Below, one piece after another: positions 54,750-62,541 of a stretch of DNA of 64,000 nt (within the stretch, counting starts at the first letter, position 1; each line of letters opens with the position of its first letter). This DNA is from Nesterenkonia sp. Act20. GTDB taxonomy: Bacteria > Actinomycetota > Actinomycetes > Actinomycetales > Micrococcaceae. A program made the position numbers and the translations under genes. The DNA is taken from positions 635,490 to 699,489 of the forward strand of contig NZ_JADPQH010000002.1 in the NCBI RefSeq assembly GCF_019173455.1. The letters run 5' to 3'. The notes under the pieces are model-generated. The model saw only the letters and a program-made list of their open reading frames with translations, did not search any database and was not told the origin of the DNA.

Positions 54750-55565
54750 TCACTCCGCAAGCGGATTCAGCACGCGGCGCAGGAAGTCCTGGGTGCGCGG
54801 CTGCTGCGGGCTGCCGATGACTTCGGTGGCAGGGCCTTCTTCGACCACGAGGCCCTGATCCATGAACACCACTCGGTCTGCGACCTCACGTGCGAAGCCC
54901 ATCTCGTGGGTGACCACGAGCATCGTCATCCCAGCCTCGGCAAGCTTGCGCATGCTGGCCAGGACGTCTCCCACCGTCTCGGGATCGAGCGCGGAGGTGG
55001 GCTCGTCGAAGAGCATCAGCTGCGGCTTCATGGTCAAAGCTCGGGCGATGGCCACTCGCTGCTGCTGTCCTCCGGAGAGCTGATCGGGCCGGCGGTCAGA
55101 CAGGTGCTTCAGCCCCACCGTGTCCAGCTGTGCCAATGCCTCGGCCTCGGCCTCCGCCTTGGACTGCCCGAGCACCCGGCGCGGGGTGATCGTGCAGTTC
55201 TCCAGCACGCTCAGGTGCGGGAACAGGTTGAACTGCTGGAAGACCATGCCGATCTGCCGGCGCATGGCATCGAGGTTCACATCCGGGTGGGTGGCCTCGT
55301 GCTCCCCGACCGTGATGGTGCCCGCGTTGGGGTTCTCGAGCCGGTTCACGCAGCGCAGCAGGGTCGACTTTCCCGAGCCGGAGGCACCGATCAGACACAC
55401 CACCTCGCCGGGAGCAACTTCCATGTCGATGCCCTTGAGCACCTCGTTGTCCCCGAAAGACTTGTGCAGTCCGGAGATCGTCACGCCGGCCGCGCTGTAC
55501 GCGCCTGCCGCCTGGAACTGGTCAGCGCCCTGCGTCGCGGCATCTGTGGTCTGGTTCTGACTCAT
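54750..55565 (-). CDS. Polar amino acid ABC transporter, ATP-binding protein
   Basis: A 271-residue nucleotide-binding subunit (GlnQ/HisP type). The Walker A is [13 protein letters not shown], the signature [15 protein letters not shown] and the Walker [16 protein letters not shown] chose ATG 55565 with GGAG 6 bases upstream; GTG 55577 is alternative. It follows the permease and binding-protein genes, completing the transporter. Glutamate, glutamine or a related amino acid is likely. Confidence 0.9.
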   Translation of the reverse strand: MSQNQTTDAATQGADQFQAAGAYSAAGVTISGLHKSFGDNEVLKGIDMEVAPGEVVCLIGASGSGKSTLLRCVNRLENPNAGTITVGEHEATHPDVNLDAMRRQIGMVFQQFNLFPHLSVLENCTITPRRVLGQSKAEAEAEALAQLDTVGLKHLSDRRPDQLSGGQQQRVAIARALTMKPQLMLFDEPTSALDPETVGDVLASMRKLAEAGMTMLVVTHEMGFAREVADRVVFMDQGLVVEEGPATEVIGSPQQPRTQDFLRRVLNPLAE

Positions 55566-55579
55566 CCTCGACTCCACCT

Positions 55580-56374
55580 CTACTTCTTCCCCGTGCGCGG
55601 GCTGCGGTGCTCCATGCGGCGTGCGAGCAGCGAGAGCGGCACGGTGAGCAGCAGGTAGCAGAAGCCGGCGATCACCAGCGGCGTGAGTCCGGCCTGATAG
55701 ATGTTGATCCCGTCGCGGCCCATCTTGGTGAGCTCTGCGGCGCCGCCGGCCATGCCGACCACGAAGATCAGCGAGGAGTCCTTGGTCAGCAGGATCGCCT
55801 CATTGGTGAGCGGGGGCAGCACGATTCTGAAGGCCTGCGGGATCTGGATGGTCACCATCGCTCGCCAGGCCGGCATGCCCAGGGCGCGGGCTGCTTCGAT
55901 CTGACCCTTGGGGACCGCCTGCAGACCTGCGCGCAGCGTCTCCGCGATATACGCGCTGGCCACGATCGCCAGCGCGGAGCCGGCGATCTGAAGGGTGGAG
56001 AGATTCACGCCGAAAGCCAGCGACGCACCGAAACCGAGCGCGATGAACACCAGGATCGCAGGGATTCCTCGGAAGAACTCGATATAGCCGGTGGCGACCC
56101 ACCGGTAGACCGGGAACGAGGACATGCGCATGAGCGCCAGCAGCGTCCCTCCGAGCAGGCCGAAGACGAAGCCCACCACGGTGTACTTGACTGTGTTGAA
56201 CAGTCCCACCGTGATGATCTCCGGGAACATCGGCCCGAGGTTCTCGATGGAGAAGAAGCTGTTGCGGATCGCGGACCAGTCGACCATCACGGCCAGCACG
56301 ATCACGACCGCAAGGAAGATTCCTGCTTGGATCCCGAGGCTCACTCGCGCTCGGTCACGGGTTGTCATGGCCAT
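55580..56374 (-). CDS. Polar amino acid ABC transporter, permease
   Basis: A 264-residue permease of the His/Glu/Gln/Arg family with about five helices. It carries [20 protein letters not shown], the EAA-loop that docks the ATPase, and [17 protein letters not shown]. It lies five bases after the binding-protein gene. It starts with ATG; a second ATG follows two codons later. Confidence 0.9.
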   Translation of the reverse strand: MAMTTRDRARVSLGIQAGIFLAVVIVLAVMVDWSAIRNSFFSIENLGPMFPEIITVGLFNTVKYTVVGFVFGLLGGTLLALMRMSSFPVYRWVATGYIEFFRGIPAILVFIALGFGASLAFGVNLSTLQIAGSALAIVASAYIAETLRAGLQAVPKGQIEAARALGMPAWRAMVTIQIPQAFRIVLPPLTNEAILLTKDSSLIFVVGMAGGAAELTKMGRDGINIYQAGLTPLVIAGFCYLLLTVPLSLLARRMEHRSPRTGKK

Positions 56375-56379
56375 GGGGC

Positions 56380-57303
56380 TTAGTTTTCGCCCTCGTCGGC
56401 GGACTCTTCCTCGGTGGGCTCTTCCTCGGCAGCCTCATCTTCCGCTGCTTCTTCATCGAGCTCTTCGGGGGTGTCTCCCTCGCGGAACCAGCGGTCTTCG
56501 ATCTCCTGCATGCCGCCGGAGGCCTCGAGTTCGGTGAGGACCTCGTTGACCGCTTCGATCAGCTGGTCGTTCTCCGAGGCGGCTGCAATGCCGAGCTGCT
56601 CGCCGGTGTCGATCTCTTCGATGAACTCCGCGGTGTCGGATTCCCCGGCCTGGTAGCCCAGGATGGAGATGTTGCCGATCGCGGCGTCGACCTGGCCGGA
56701 CTCGAGTCCCTGGATGAGCAGACCGGAGTCGGTGTACTCGCGGACCTCGTAGCCGTTCTCCTCGGCGTAGGTGGCGCCGGTGGTCTCCGTCTGCACGCCG
56801 ACGGTGAGGCCCTCGAGGTCATCGAGGGAGGTGACGTCTGCCTCGGTGGCGGCCATCAGGCCCAGGTTGTCGTCGAGGTAGGGCTCGGAGAAGAGCATGT
56901 TCCCGGCGCGCTCCTCGGTGATGGTCATTCCGGAGATGGCAAGGTCACAGGTCCCCGCGTCCAGCGCAACACCGGACTGGATGCCTTCGAACCCGGTCTG
57001 CACGACCTCGAGCTCGGCGCCCATGGCGTCGGCGATGGTCTGGGCGATGTCGATGTCGAAGCCGACGACGGTGCCCTCCTCGTCGAAGTACTCGAACGGC
57101 GGATAGGGCACATCGGAGCAGACCTGCAGGGTGCCCTCGTTGTTGAGCTCGACCTCACCGAGATCGACGTCCACAGTGACCTCGTTCTGCGGCTCGGCTT
57201 CGACGCTCTCGTCAGCCTCATCGCCACCACCGCAGGCAGTGAGGACAAGCGCTGCCAGCGCGGAGGCGCCTACGGCCTTGGCCGCGGTCTTATGCATAGG
57301 CAT
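56380..57303 (-). CDS. Amino acid ABC transporter substrate-binding lipoprotein
   Basis: A 307-residue lipoprotein. The signal peptide ends at the lipobox LTACGGG (Cys 24), followed by a Glu/Asp-rich linker. The binding domain has VCSDVPYPPFEYFDEEGTVV and DVTSLDDLEGLTVGVQTETT, typical of polar amino acid binders. The last 35 residues are a nearly pure Glu/Asp/Ala tail after REGDTPEELD, not usual for the family. AAGGA lies 7 bases before the ATG. Confidence 0.88.
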   Translation of the reverse strand: MPMHKTAAKAVGASALAALVLTACGGGDEADESVEAEPQNEVTVDVDLGEVELNNEGTLQVCSDVPYPPFEYFDEEGTVVGFDIDIAQTIADAMGAELEVVQTGFEGIQSGVALDAGTCDLAISGMTITEERAGNMLFSEPYLDDNLGLMAATEADVTSLDDLEGLTVGVQTETTGATYAEENGYEVREYTDSGLLIQGLESGQVDAAIGNISILGYQAGESDTAEFIEEIDTGEQLGIAAASENDQLIEAVNEVLTELEASGGMQEIEDRWFREGDTPEELDEEAAEDEAAEEEPTEEESADEGEN

Positions 57304-57353
57304 TATTGGATCCTTAGGTTGGTCGGCGCATCTGGACTCAGACGGTCCCCGCG

Positions 57354-57359
57354 ATTATA
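57354..57359 (-). promoter_or_regulatory. TATAAT -10 of the amino acid transporter operon
   Basis: A perfect TATAAT on the minus strand about 50 bp before the binding-protein ATG, with no recognisable -35 at 16-18 bp. GAAAC lies 17 bp upstream, ending where a -35 would be. The missing -35 suggests an activator-dependent promoter. Confidence 0.45.
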
Positions 57360-57430
57360 CGGTCATGCTGTGTTTCAGCCCTATGTCGGCCGGGCACAGG
57401 CTTGACGGAGCTTCTTCCCCGGCGGACCGC

Positions 57431-57934
57431 TCAGAGCAGCACGACCGCCTGCGACTTCGCCAGCACCTTGGTCCGTGTCGGCTCCTGGTCAGGTTCCTCA
57501 GTGGGGCTCTGCCCCTGCGCCTCGGCGGCGGGCTGGAGCATCTCCACGGTGAGATCGATCCTGACCCGACGCTCCTCGGCGTCCACTGCGCCGATCTTGC
57601 CGGTGATGAGCAGCCGCGCCGTCGGGCTCTCGGGCGATCCGGTCTGCACATCGGGCACCGGGACCGGTTTCGTGAACCGCGCCTGATAGTCGACGACGGC
57701 GCCCGGGTCGCCGGCCCAGTCGCTGACCAGTCCGACGGCGGAACCCATGGTGAGCATGCCGTGGGCGATGACACCGTCGAGGCCGACCTCGCGGGCGAAA
57801 CGGTCGTTCCAGTGGATGGGGTTGTGGTCTCCGGAGGCCGCGGCATAGCGCAGCAGATCGGCGCGGGAGAAGCTCAGCTCACGGGAGCCGATCTGCTGAC
57901 CCTTCTCCAGGTCGGCGAGCACGGGCTTGTTCAC
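57431..57934 (-). CDS. MaoC-type hydratase subunit (HadB-like)
   Basis: A 167-residue hot-dog protein with the hydratase motif DHNPIHWNDRFAREVG, including the catalytic Asp and His, and GVIAHGMLTMGS. It pairs with the gene just upstream to make a heterodimeric (3R)-hydroxyacyl dehydratase. The C-terminal 30 residues are Gln/Glu-rich. The start is GTG 57934, overlapping the upstream stop (GTGA). Confidence 0.85.
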   Translation of the reverse strand: MNKPVLADLEKGQQIGSRELSFSRADLLRYAAASGDHNPIHWNDRFAREVGLDGVIAHGMLTMGSAVGLVSDWAGDPGAVVDYQARFTKPVPVPDVQTGSPESPTARLLITGKIGAVDAEERRVRIDLTVEMLQPAAEAQGQSPTEEPDQEPTRTKVLAKSQAVVLL

Positions 57935-58383
57935 GCGGGATCCTCCTCGGTGCGGACCAGCAGGCTGGAGGTGACGGTGGCGCGGGGTTCGCCGTCGGCT
58001 GCACTGATCTCAACCCGGGTGGTCACCATCGCTCCGGCGCCCATGCTGCGGATGCGTTCCAGAGTGACCTGTGCCGCAAGGGTGTCACCGGCAAGGATCG
58101 GGTGCTGGTGGGTGAAGCGTTCCTCGGCATGGACCACGCGGGAGAAGTCGATGCCGGCCTCGGCGTCGTTGACCACGGCCGCCTCCGCACGCTGGGCGAT
58201 GATCACGGCGAAGCTCGGCGGCGCCACGAGGTCACGGTGCCCCAGCGCCTGGGCGGCCTCGAGTTCATGGTGCGCGGGGTGCGACGCCTTGACGGCCTGT
58301 GCGAACTCGCGGATCGCCTCGCGGCTGACCTGGTACGGGGCAGCGGGCGGGTACTGGTGCCCCTGCCTGTCTGGATTGATCAT
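57931..58383 (-). CDS. FAS1-like dehydratase N-terminal subunit (HadA-like)
   Basis: A 150-residue hot-dog protein lacking the catalytic pair but with the family motifs VAPPSFAVIIAQRAE and GIDFSRVVHAEERFTHQHPI. It is the non-catalytic partner of the 57431 gene, as HadA is to HadB. It starts with ATG immediately after the 58384 gene stop. Confidence 0.85.
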   Translation of the reverse strand: MINPDRQGHQYPPAAPYQVSREAIREFAQAVKASHPAHHELEAAQALGHRDLVAPPSFAVIIAQRAEAAVVNDAEAGIDFSRVVHAEERFTHQHPILAGDTLAAQVTLERIRSMGAGAMVTTRVEISAADGEPRATVTSSLLVRTEEDPA

Positions 58384-58647
58384 TCAGTCTTCCTCGGTGG
58401 CTCGGCGGGACAGGATCTGTGCGGCCTGGCGCCTGCGCAGACCGATCGCGATCAGGTGGCTCAGGATCCCGGCCCCCAGGCAGAACAGCCCGAAGCTGCG
58501 CAGCGAACCTGCGCCGTCGGCCGGTTCCATGACGGCGGCCAGGATCACCAGCACGACCCCGATGCCGGTGGCCGCCATGCCGGTCACCAACGTCACGCGG
58601 TAGGCGCGCGTCCCGCTGCTCCACGGGTCGAAGGACTGAGTGCTCAC
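58384..58647 (-). CDS. Small membrane protein upstream of the HadAB-like pair
   Basis: An 87-residue protein with two hydrophobic helices (LVTGMAATGIGVVLVILAAV and FGLFCLGAGILSHLIAIGL) and a basic tail. It abuts the HadA-like gene with no gap, so it is first in that transcript. Function unknown. The ribosome binding site is weak. Confidence 0.65.
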   Translation of the reverse strand: MSTQSFDPWSSGTRAYRVTLVTGMAATGIGVVLVILAAVMEPADGAGSLRSFGLFCLGAGILSHLIAIGLRRRQAAQILSRRATEED

Positions 58648-58721
58648 GGCGGACAGCCTACAGGTGCGCCCCCGCGGAACCCGACAACCTCACAGTGCAC
58701 AGCGGTGGCTATGAGGCTGGT

Positions 58722-58764
58722 TTATCGCGACGGAAATGCGGCGCTCCCCTGACGGAAACACGGC
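58722..58764 (+). promoter_or_regulatory. Candidate GlnR-type binding site upstream of the nitrate genes
   Basis: GACGGAAATGCGGC (58729-58742) and GACGGAAACACGGC (58751-58764) are near-identical and start 22 bp apart. Their GAAAT and GAAAC cores match the b-sites of the GlnR consensus (GTNAC-n6-GAAAC repeated), whose period is 22 bp. The matching a-sites (TTATC, CTCCC) are poor. About 90-125 bp upstream of the transporter ATG. Confidence 0.45.
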
Positions 58765-58852
58765 ATTGCCACAGTGAAGGTGTCACCGCCCGACCCTGAA
58801 CGGCACATTGCGCGGCGCAGGCCCGTGAGACCCCAGGAAGCAGGAGATCAGG

Positions 58853-60253
58853 ATGAACCCGCAGCTTTCCACGACCGAAGCACCCGCACCGACGACCAGC
58901 GGTCCAACCGACCGACTCGTGCTGAAGGATGGCCGTTGGATCACCAACTGGCAGCCCGAGAACAAGGACTTCTGGGAGGGCCCGGGGCGGACGACGGCAC
59001 GCCGGAACCTGATCTGGTCCGTCTTCTGCGAGTTCCTGGGCTTCGCGGTCTGGCAGCTTTGGTCGGTGACCGTCGTCTTCCTCCCGCTGGTTGGCTTCGA
59101 CCTGACCACCTCCGAACAGTTCTGGCTGGTCTCGCTGCCTCCTCTGGTCGGAGCCACACTGCGCATCCCGTACAGCTTCATGGTGGCCATGGTGGGTGGT
59201 CGGAACTGGACCATCATCTCTGCGCTGCTGCTGCTGATCCCCACCGTGGCCATGACGCTGACCTTGGGCAACCCGGAGACTCCGCTGTGGGCGCTGTTCG
59301 CCATCGCCGCCGCGGCAGGCTTCGGCGGCGGAAACTTCGCCTCCTCGATGGCCAACATCACGTACTTCTACCCGGCCAGAGAGAAGGGAGCGGCGCTCGG
59401 TCTTAACGCCGCCGGTGGAAATCTCGGCGTGGCTGTCGCCCAGTTCACAGTGCCGATCGTGGTCACGGCCTTCGCGTTCGGAACGCTGCAGCCAAACCTT
59501 CCTGCCGCCGGGCTGTTTTGGATTCCCTTCATCCTGCTCGCCGCCTGGGGCGCGAAGACGTACATGCACAACCTCTCCCACGCGAAGAACGACATCCGGG
59601 GCTCGCTCTCCGCGCTCAAGGAGAAGCACCTCTGGATCATCTCGCTGATCTACATTGGCACGTTCGGGTCCTTCATGGGGTTCGGCTCGGTCTTCCCCAC
59701 GCTGATCAACATGCAGTTCCCGGAGTTCTCCAGCTTCGAGCTGCTCGGGGCGGCGCTCTCGCTGGCCTTCATGGGCCCACTGGTGGGCTCGCTCGCACGC
59801 CCCTACGGCGGAAGGCTCGCTGACCGCGTGGGGGGCGCTCGAGTGACCATCGTCAGCTTCCTCGCCATGGCGGCCGTCACCGCCGCCGTCGTGCTGACAC
59901 TGCGGCTGGCGAACTTCTGGCTCTATCTGGTCCTGTTCCTCGCGCTGTTCATGCTGACCGGCGTCGCCAACGGATCGAGCTACCGGATGATCCCCCTGGT
60001 ATTCCGGCTCTCGGTCGACCCGATGGATCGGGTGGGCCATGAGCGCAAGGCCTCCTCCGCACTGGGCCTGATCGGAGCGATCGGCGCCTATGGGGGTTTC
60101 GCCATCCCGCAGATTCTGCGCATCGCCAATGAATCCACCGGGTCCTTCGATCTTGCCTTCTGGGCCTTCGCCGCCGGTTATGTGGCTCTGGCTGGGCTGA
60201 CCTGGATGGTCTATATGCGGCCAGGGACCGTCTTCGCCCGGGCGAACGTCTGA
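58853..60253 (+). CDS. narK: Nitrate/nitrite transporter NarK family (MFS)
   Basis: A 466-residue polytopic protein with about 12 helices. The nitrate signatures GFGGGNFASSMANITYFYP and the second-half NGSSYRMIPLVF are present. WQPENKDFWEGPGRTTARRN at the N-terminus is typical of NarK of the NarU/NarK2 type. AGGAG lies 6 bases before the ATG. The stop overlaps the nitrate reductase start by one base. Confidence 0.92.
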   Translation: MNPQLSTTEAPAPTTSGPTDRLVLKDGRWITNWQPENKDFWEGPGRTTARRNLIWSVFCEFLGFAVWQLWSVTVVFLPLVGFDLTTSEQFWLVSLPPLVGATLRIPYSFMVAMVGGRNWTIISALLLLIPTVAMTLTLGNPETPLWALFAIAAAAGFGGGNFASSMANITYFYPAREKGAALGLNAAGGNLGVAVAQFTVPIVVTAFAFGTLQPNLPAAGLFWIPFILLAAWGAKTYMHNLSHAKNDIRGSLSALKEKHLWIISLIYIGTFGSFMGFGSVFPTLINMQFPEFSSFELLGAALSLAFMGPLVGSLARPYGGRLADRVGGARVTIVSFLAMAAVTAAVVLTLRLANFWLYLVLFLALFMLTGVANGSSYRMIPLVFRLSVDPMDRVGHERKASSALGLIGAIGAYGGFAIPQILRIANESTGSFDLAFWAFAAGYVALAGLTWMVYMRPGTVFARANV

Positions 60254-62541
60254 TGGGGGGCCGCGAGAAGCCGATGGAGTACAGCGCGACGACTCAGGAG
60301 CGCAGCACCCGCAGCGTCACCACGCACTGTCCTTACTGCGCTCTCCAATGTGCCATGCGGCTGAACATCACCGAGAGGCCACAGTCAGCACCGAGCATCA
60401 CGGTGGAAGGTGCCGACTTTGCGACCAATCAGGGACGATTGTGCCGGAAGGGCAGCACCTCCGCCGAGCTCCTGACCGGCCGCACGGACCGATTGACCAC
60501 CCCACTCATGGCCGTCAGGGACGAGGACGGTGAGCGCACCGGAGAGTTCCGCGAGGTCAGCTGGGACCAGGCTCTGGACCACGTCGCGGACTGTGTGAAA
60601 GCCATCCAGCAGACCCACGGCTCCGATGCGGTGGGGGTCTTCGGGTCCGGCAGCCTGACGAACGAGAAGACCTACGCCCTCGGCAAGTTCGCGCGCGTGG
60701 CCCTGGGCACCTCGCAGATCGACTACAACGGTCGGTTCTGCATGTCCTCGGCCGCCAAGGCCTCGACCATGGTCTTCGGCGTCGATCGGGGTCTGCCCTT
60801 CCCGCTGACCGATCTGGACGCGGCCTGCACCATTGTGCTGCTGGGCTCCAACGTCGCAGACACCATGCCCCCCTTCGTCCAGCATCTGCAGGGTGCGATG
60901 GCCAAGGGTGGACTCATTGTGGTGGACCCGAGGCGCAGCGCCACTGCAGAGCTCACGGCGGAGGGCGGCGGATTCCACCTGGCACCGACCCCCGGAGGTG
61001 ACCTTGCGCTGCTCCTCGCGCTGGCAAACGTGCTCTTCGAGGAGGGCTACACGGACCGGCGGTACCTGCAGCAGCGAGTCAACGGCCTCGAGGACTTCCG
61101 CCGCTCAGCGGCGGCCTGGTGGCCCGAGAGGGCACAGGCCGCCACCGGGGTCGGTGCCGATCAGATCCGCTTCATCGCGCGTCGACTCGGCTCGGCGGCG
61201 TCCCGGGCTCGGGAGGGCGGGGAGCCGGTGTTCATCCTGACCGGACGCGGGGTGGAACAGCATCGCGACGGCACCGACACTGCTCGTGCCGCCATCAGCC
61301 TCGCTCTCATCCTCGGGCTGCCCGGCAGCACCAGCGGCGGCTACGGCACCTTGACCGGACAGGGCAATGGGCAGGGCGGCCGAGAGATGGGACAGAAGTC
61401 CGACCAGCTCCCTGGGCTGCGCTCGATCAGCTCGGAGGCTGACCGCACCCATATCTCCGCGGTCTGGGGCGTGGATCCGAAGACCATTCCAGGTCCAGGA
61501 ACCCCTGCCACCGAGCTGTTGCACACTATGGGCACCCACAGCGAAGACGGCCGGCCCGGCGTGCGCGCACTGCTGGTCCACGGCTCAAACGTCGCAGTCT
61601 CTGCCCCGGACAGCGGTCGGGTGCTCAAGAACCTGCGTGCTCTGGATCTGCTGGTGGTCGCCGACTTCTTTCTCTCCGAGACCGCGGCTGAGGCCGACGT
61701 CGTCCTGCCGGTGCTGCAGTGGGCCGAGGAGGACGGGACCATGACCAATCTGGAGGGGCGTCTGCTGCGTCGGCGCCAAGCGGTCCAGCCTCCGTCCGGG
61801 TGCCGCTCAGAGCTGTGGATCTTCGCTGAACTGGCCCGTCGCCTCGGCCAGCCCACCGGGTTTCCAATAGATCCCGCGGAGGTCTTCGAAGAGATCCGCC
61901 GCGCCACGGCGGGGGCCGCCGCCGACTACTCCGGCATGAGCTGGGAGAAGCTGGATTCCGGACACGCCGGATATTGGCCGCACCCCTCGACGGACGCGGA
62001 GGAGACGACCGACGCCGTCATCAGCCAGACCACCGGCCCGCGCGAACTCACCCTCAGCGGAGAACCGATCATCGGCACCCCGCGCATGTTCGAGTCGACC
62101 TTCGCCCATGCCGACGGCCGGGCGAGGCTCAGCGCGATCCGACCGCGTCGCCAGGCGAGCCCGCAGGCGGATGAACTGACCTTCACCACGGGACGACTGA
62201 TGGAGCACTACCAGTCAGGAAACCAGACCCGTCGAGTACCAGCCCTTGATGCCACGCACCCTGAGGTCACCGTCGAGATCCATCCAGCTGCTGCCCGCCA
62301 GTTCGGACTCGAGGACGCCGACTATGCGGTGCTCGAAAATGCACAGGGATCCATGAGGGCGAAGGTTCGCCTGGATGAGACGATCCGCGCCGACACCGTC
62401 TTCGCACCCTTCCATTTCTCCGGTGAGGCGGCCGCAAACGCACTCACCCGCGGACTGACAGATCCACACTCGAAGATGCCCGAGTTCAAGAACACCCCGG
62501 TCCGCATCCGTCGCGCCGATTCCCAGGAGGCAGCCTCATGA
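60253..62541 (+). CDS. nasC: Assimilatory nitrate reductase, molybdopterin catalytic subunit
   Basis: A 762-residue enzyme that reduces nitrate to nitrite. The N-terminal [4Fe-4S] site has CPYCALQC plus a Cys in GRLCRKGS. The Mo-ligand Cys lies in NGRFCMSSAAKA, and the molybdopterin contacts include GSNVADTMPPFVQHL and GQGNGQGGREMGQ. The C-terminal dinucleotide-binding domain has FTTGRLMEHYQSGNQTRR. There is no C-terminal [2Fe-2S] BFD domain, so electrons should come from the next gene product. Naming varies (narB, nasA, nasC). Translation is coupled to narK (TGATG). Confidence 0.9.
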   Translation: MGGREKPMEYSATTQERSTRSVTTHCPYCALQCAMRLNITERPQSAPSITVEGADFATNQGRLCRKGSTSAELLTGRTDRLTTPLMAVRDEDGERTGEFREVSWDQALDHVADCVKAIQQTHGSDAVGVFGSGSLTNEKTYALGKFARVALGTSQIDYNGRFCMSSAAKASTMVFGVDRGLPFPLTDLDAACTIVLLGSNVADTMPPFVQHLQGAMAKGGLIVVDPRRSATAELTAEGGGFHLAPTPGGDLALLLALANVLFEEGYTDRRYLQQRVNGLEDFRRSAAAWWPERAQAATGVGADQIRFIARRLGSAASRAREGGEPVFILTGRGVEQHRDGTDTARAAISLALILGLPGSTSGGYGTLTGQGNGQGGREMGQKSDQLPGLRSISSEADRTHISAVWGVDPKTIPGPGTPATELLHTMGTHSEDGRPGVRALLVHGSNVAVSAPDSGRVLKNLRALDLLVVADFFLSETAAEADVVLPVLQWAEEDGTMTNLEGRLLRRRQAVQPPSGCRSELWIFAELARRLGQPTGFPIDPAEVFEEIRRATAGAAADYSGMSWEKLDSGHAGYWPHPSTDAEETTDAVISQTTGPRELTLSGEPIIGTPRMFESTFAHADGRARLSAIRPRRQASPQADELTFTTGRLMEHYQSGNQTRRVPALDATHPEVTVEIHPAAARQFGLEDADYAVLENAQGSMRAKVRLDETIRADTVFAPFHFSGEAAANALTRGLTDPHSKMPEFKNTPVRIRRADSQEAAS

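Noticed and set aside
58709-60040. 443-codon open frame opposite narK
   Set aside because: It is antisense to the transporter, with His/Arg/Gln-rich composition typical of a shadow.
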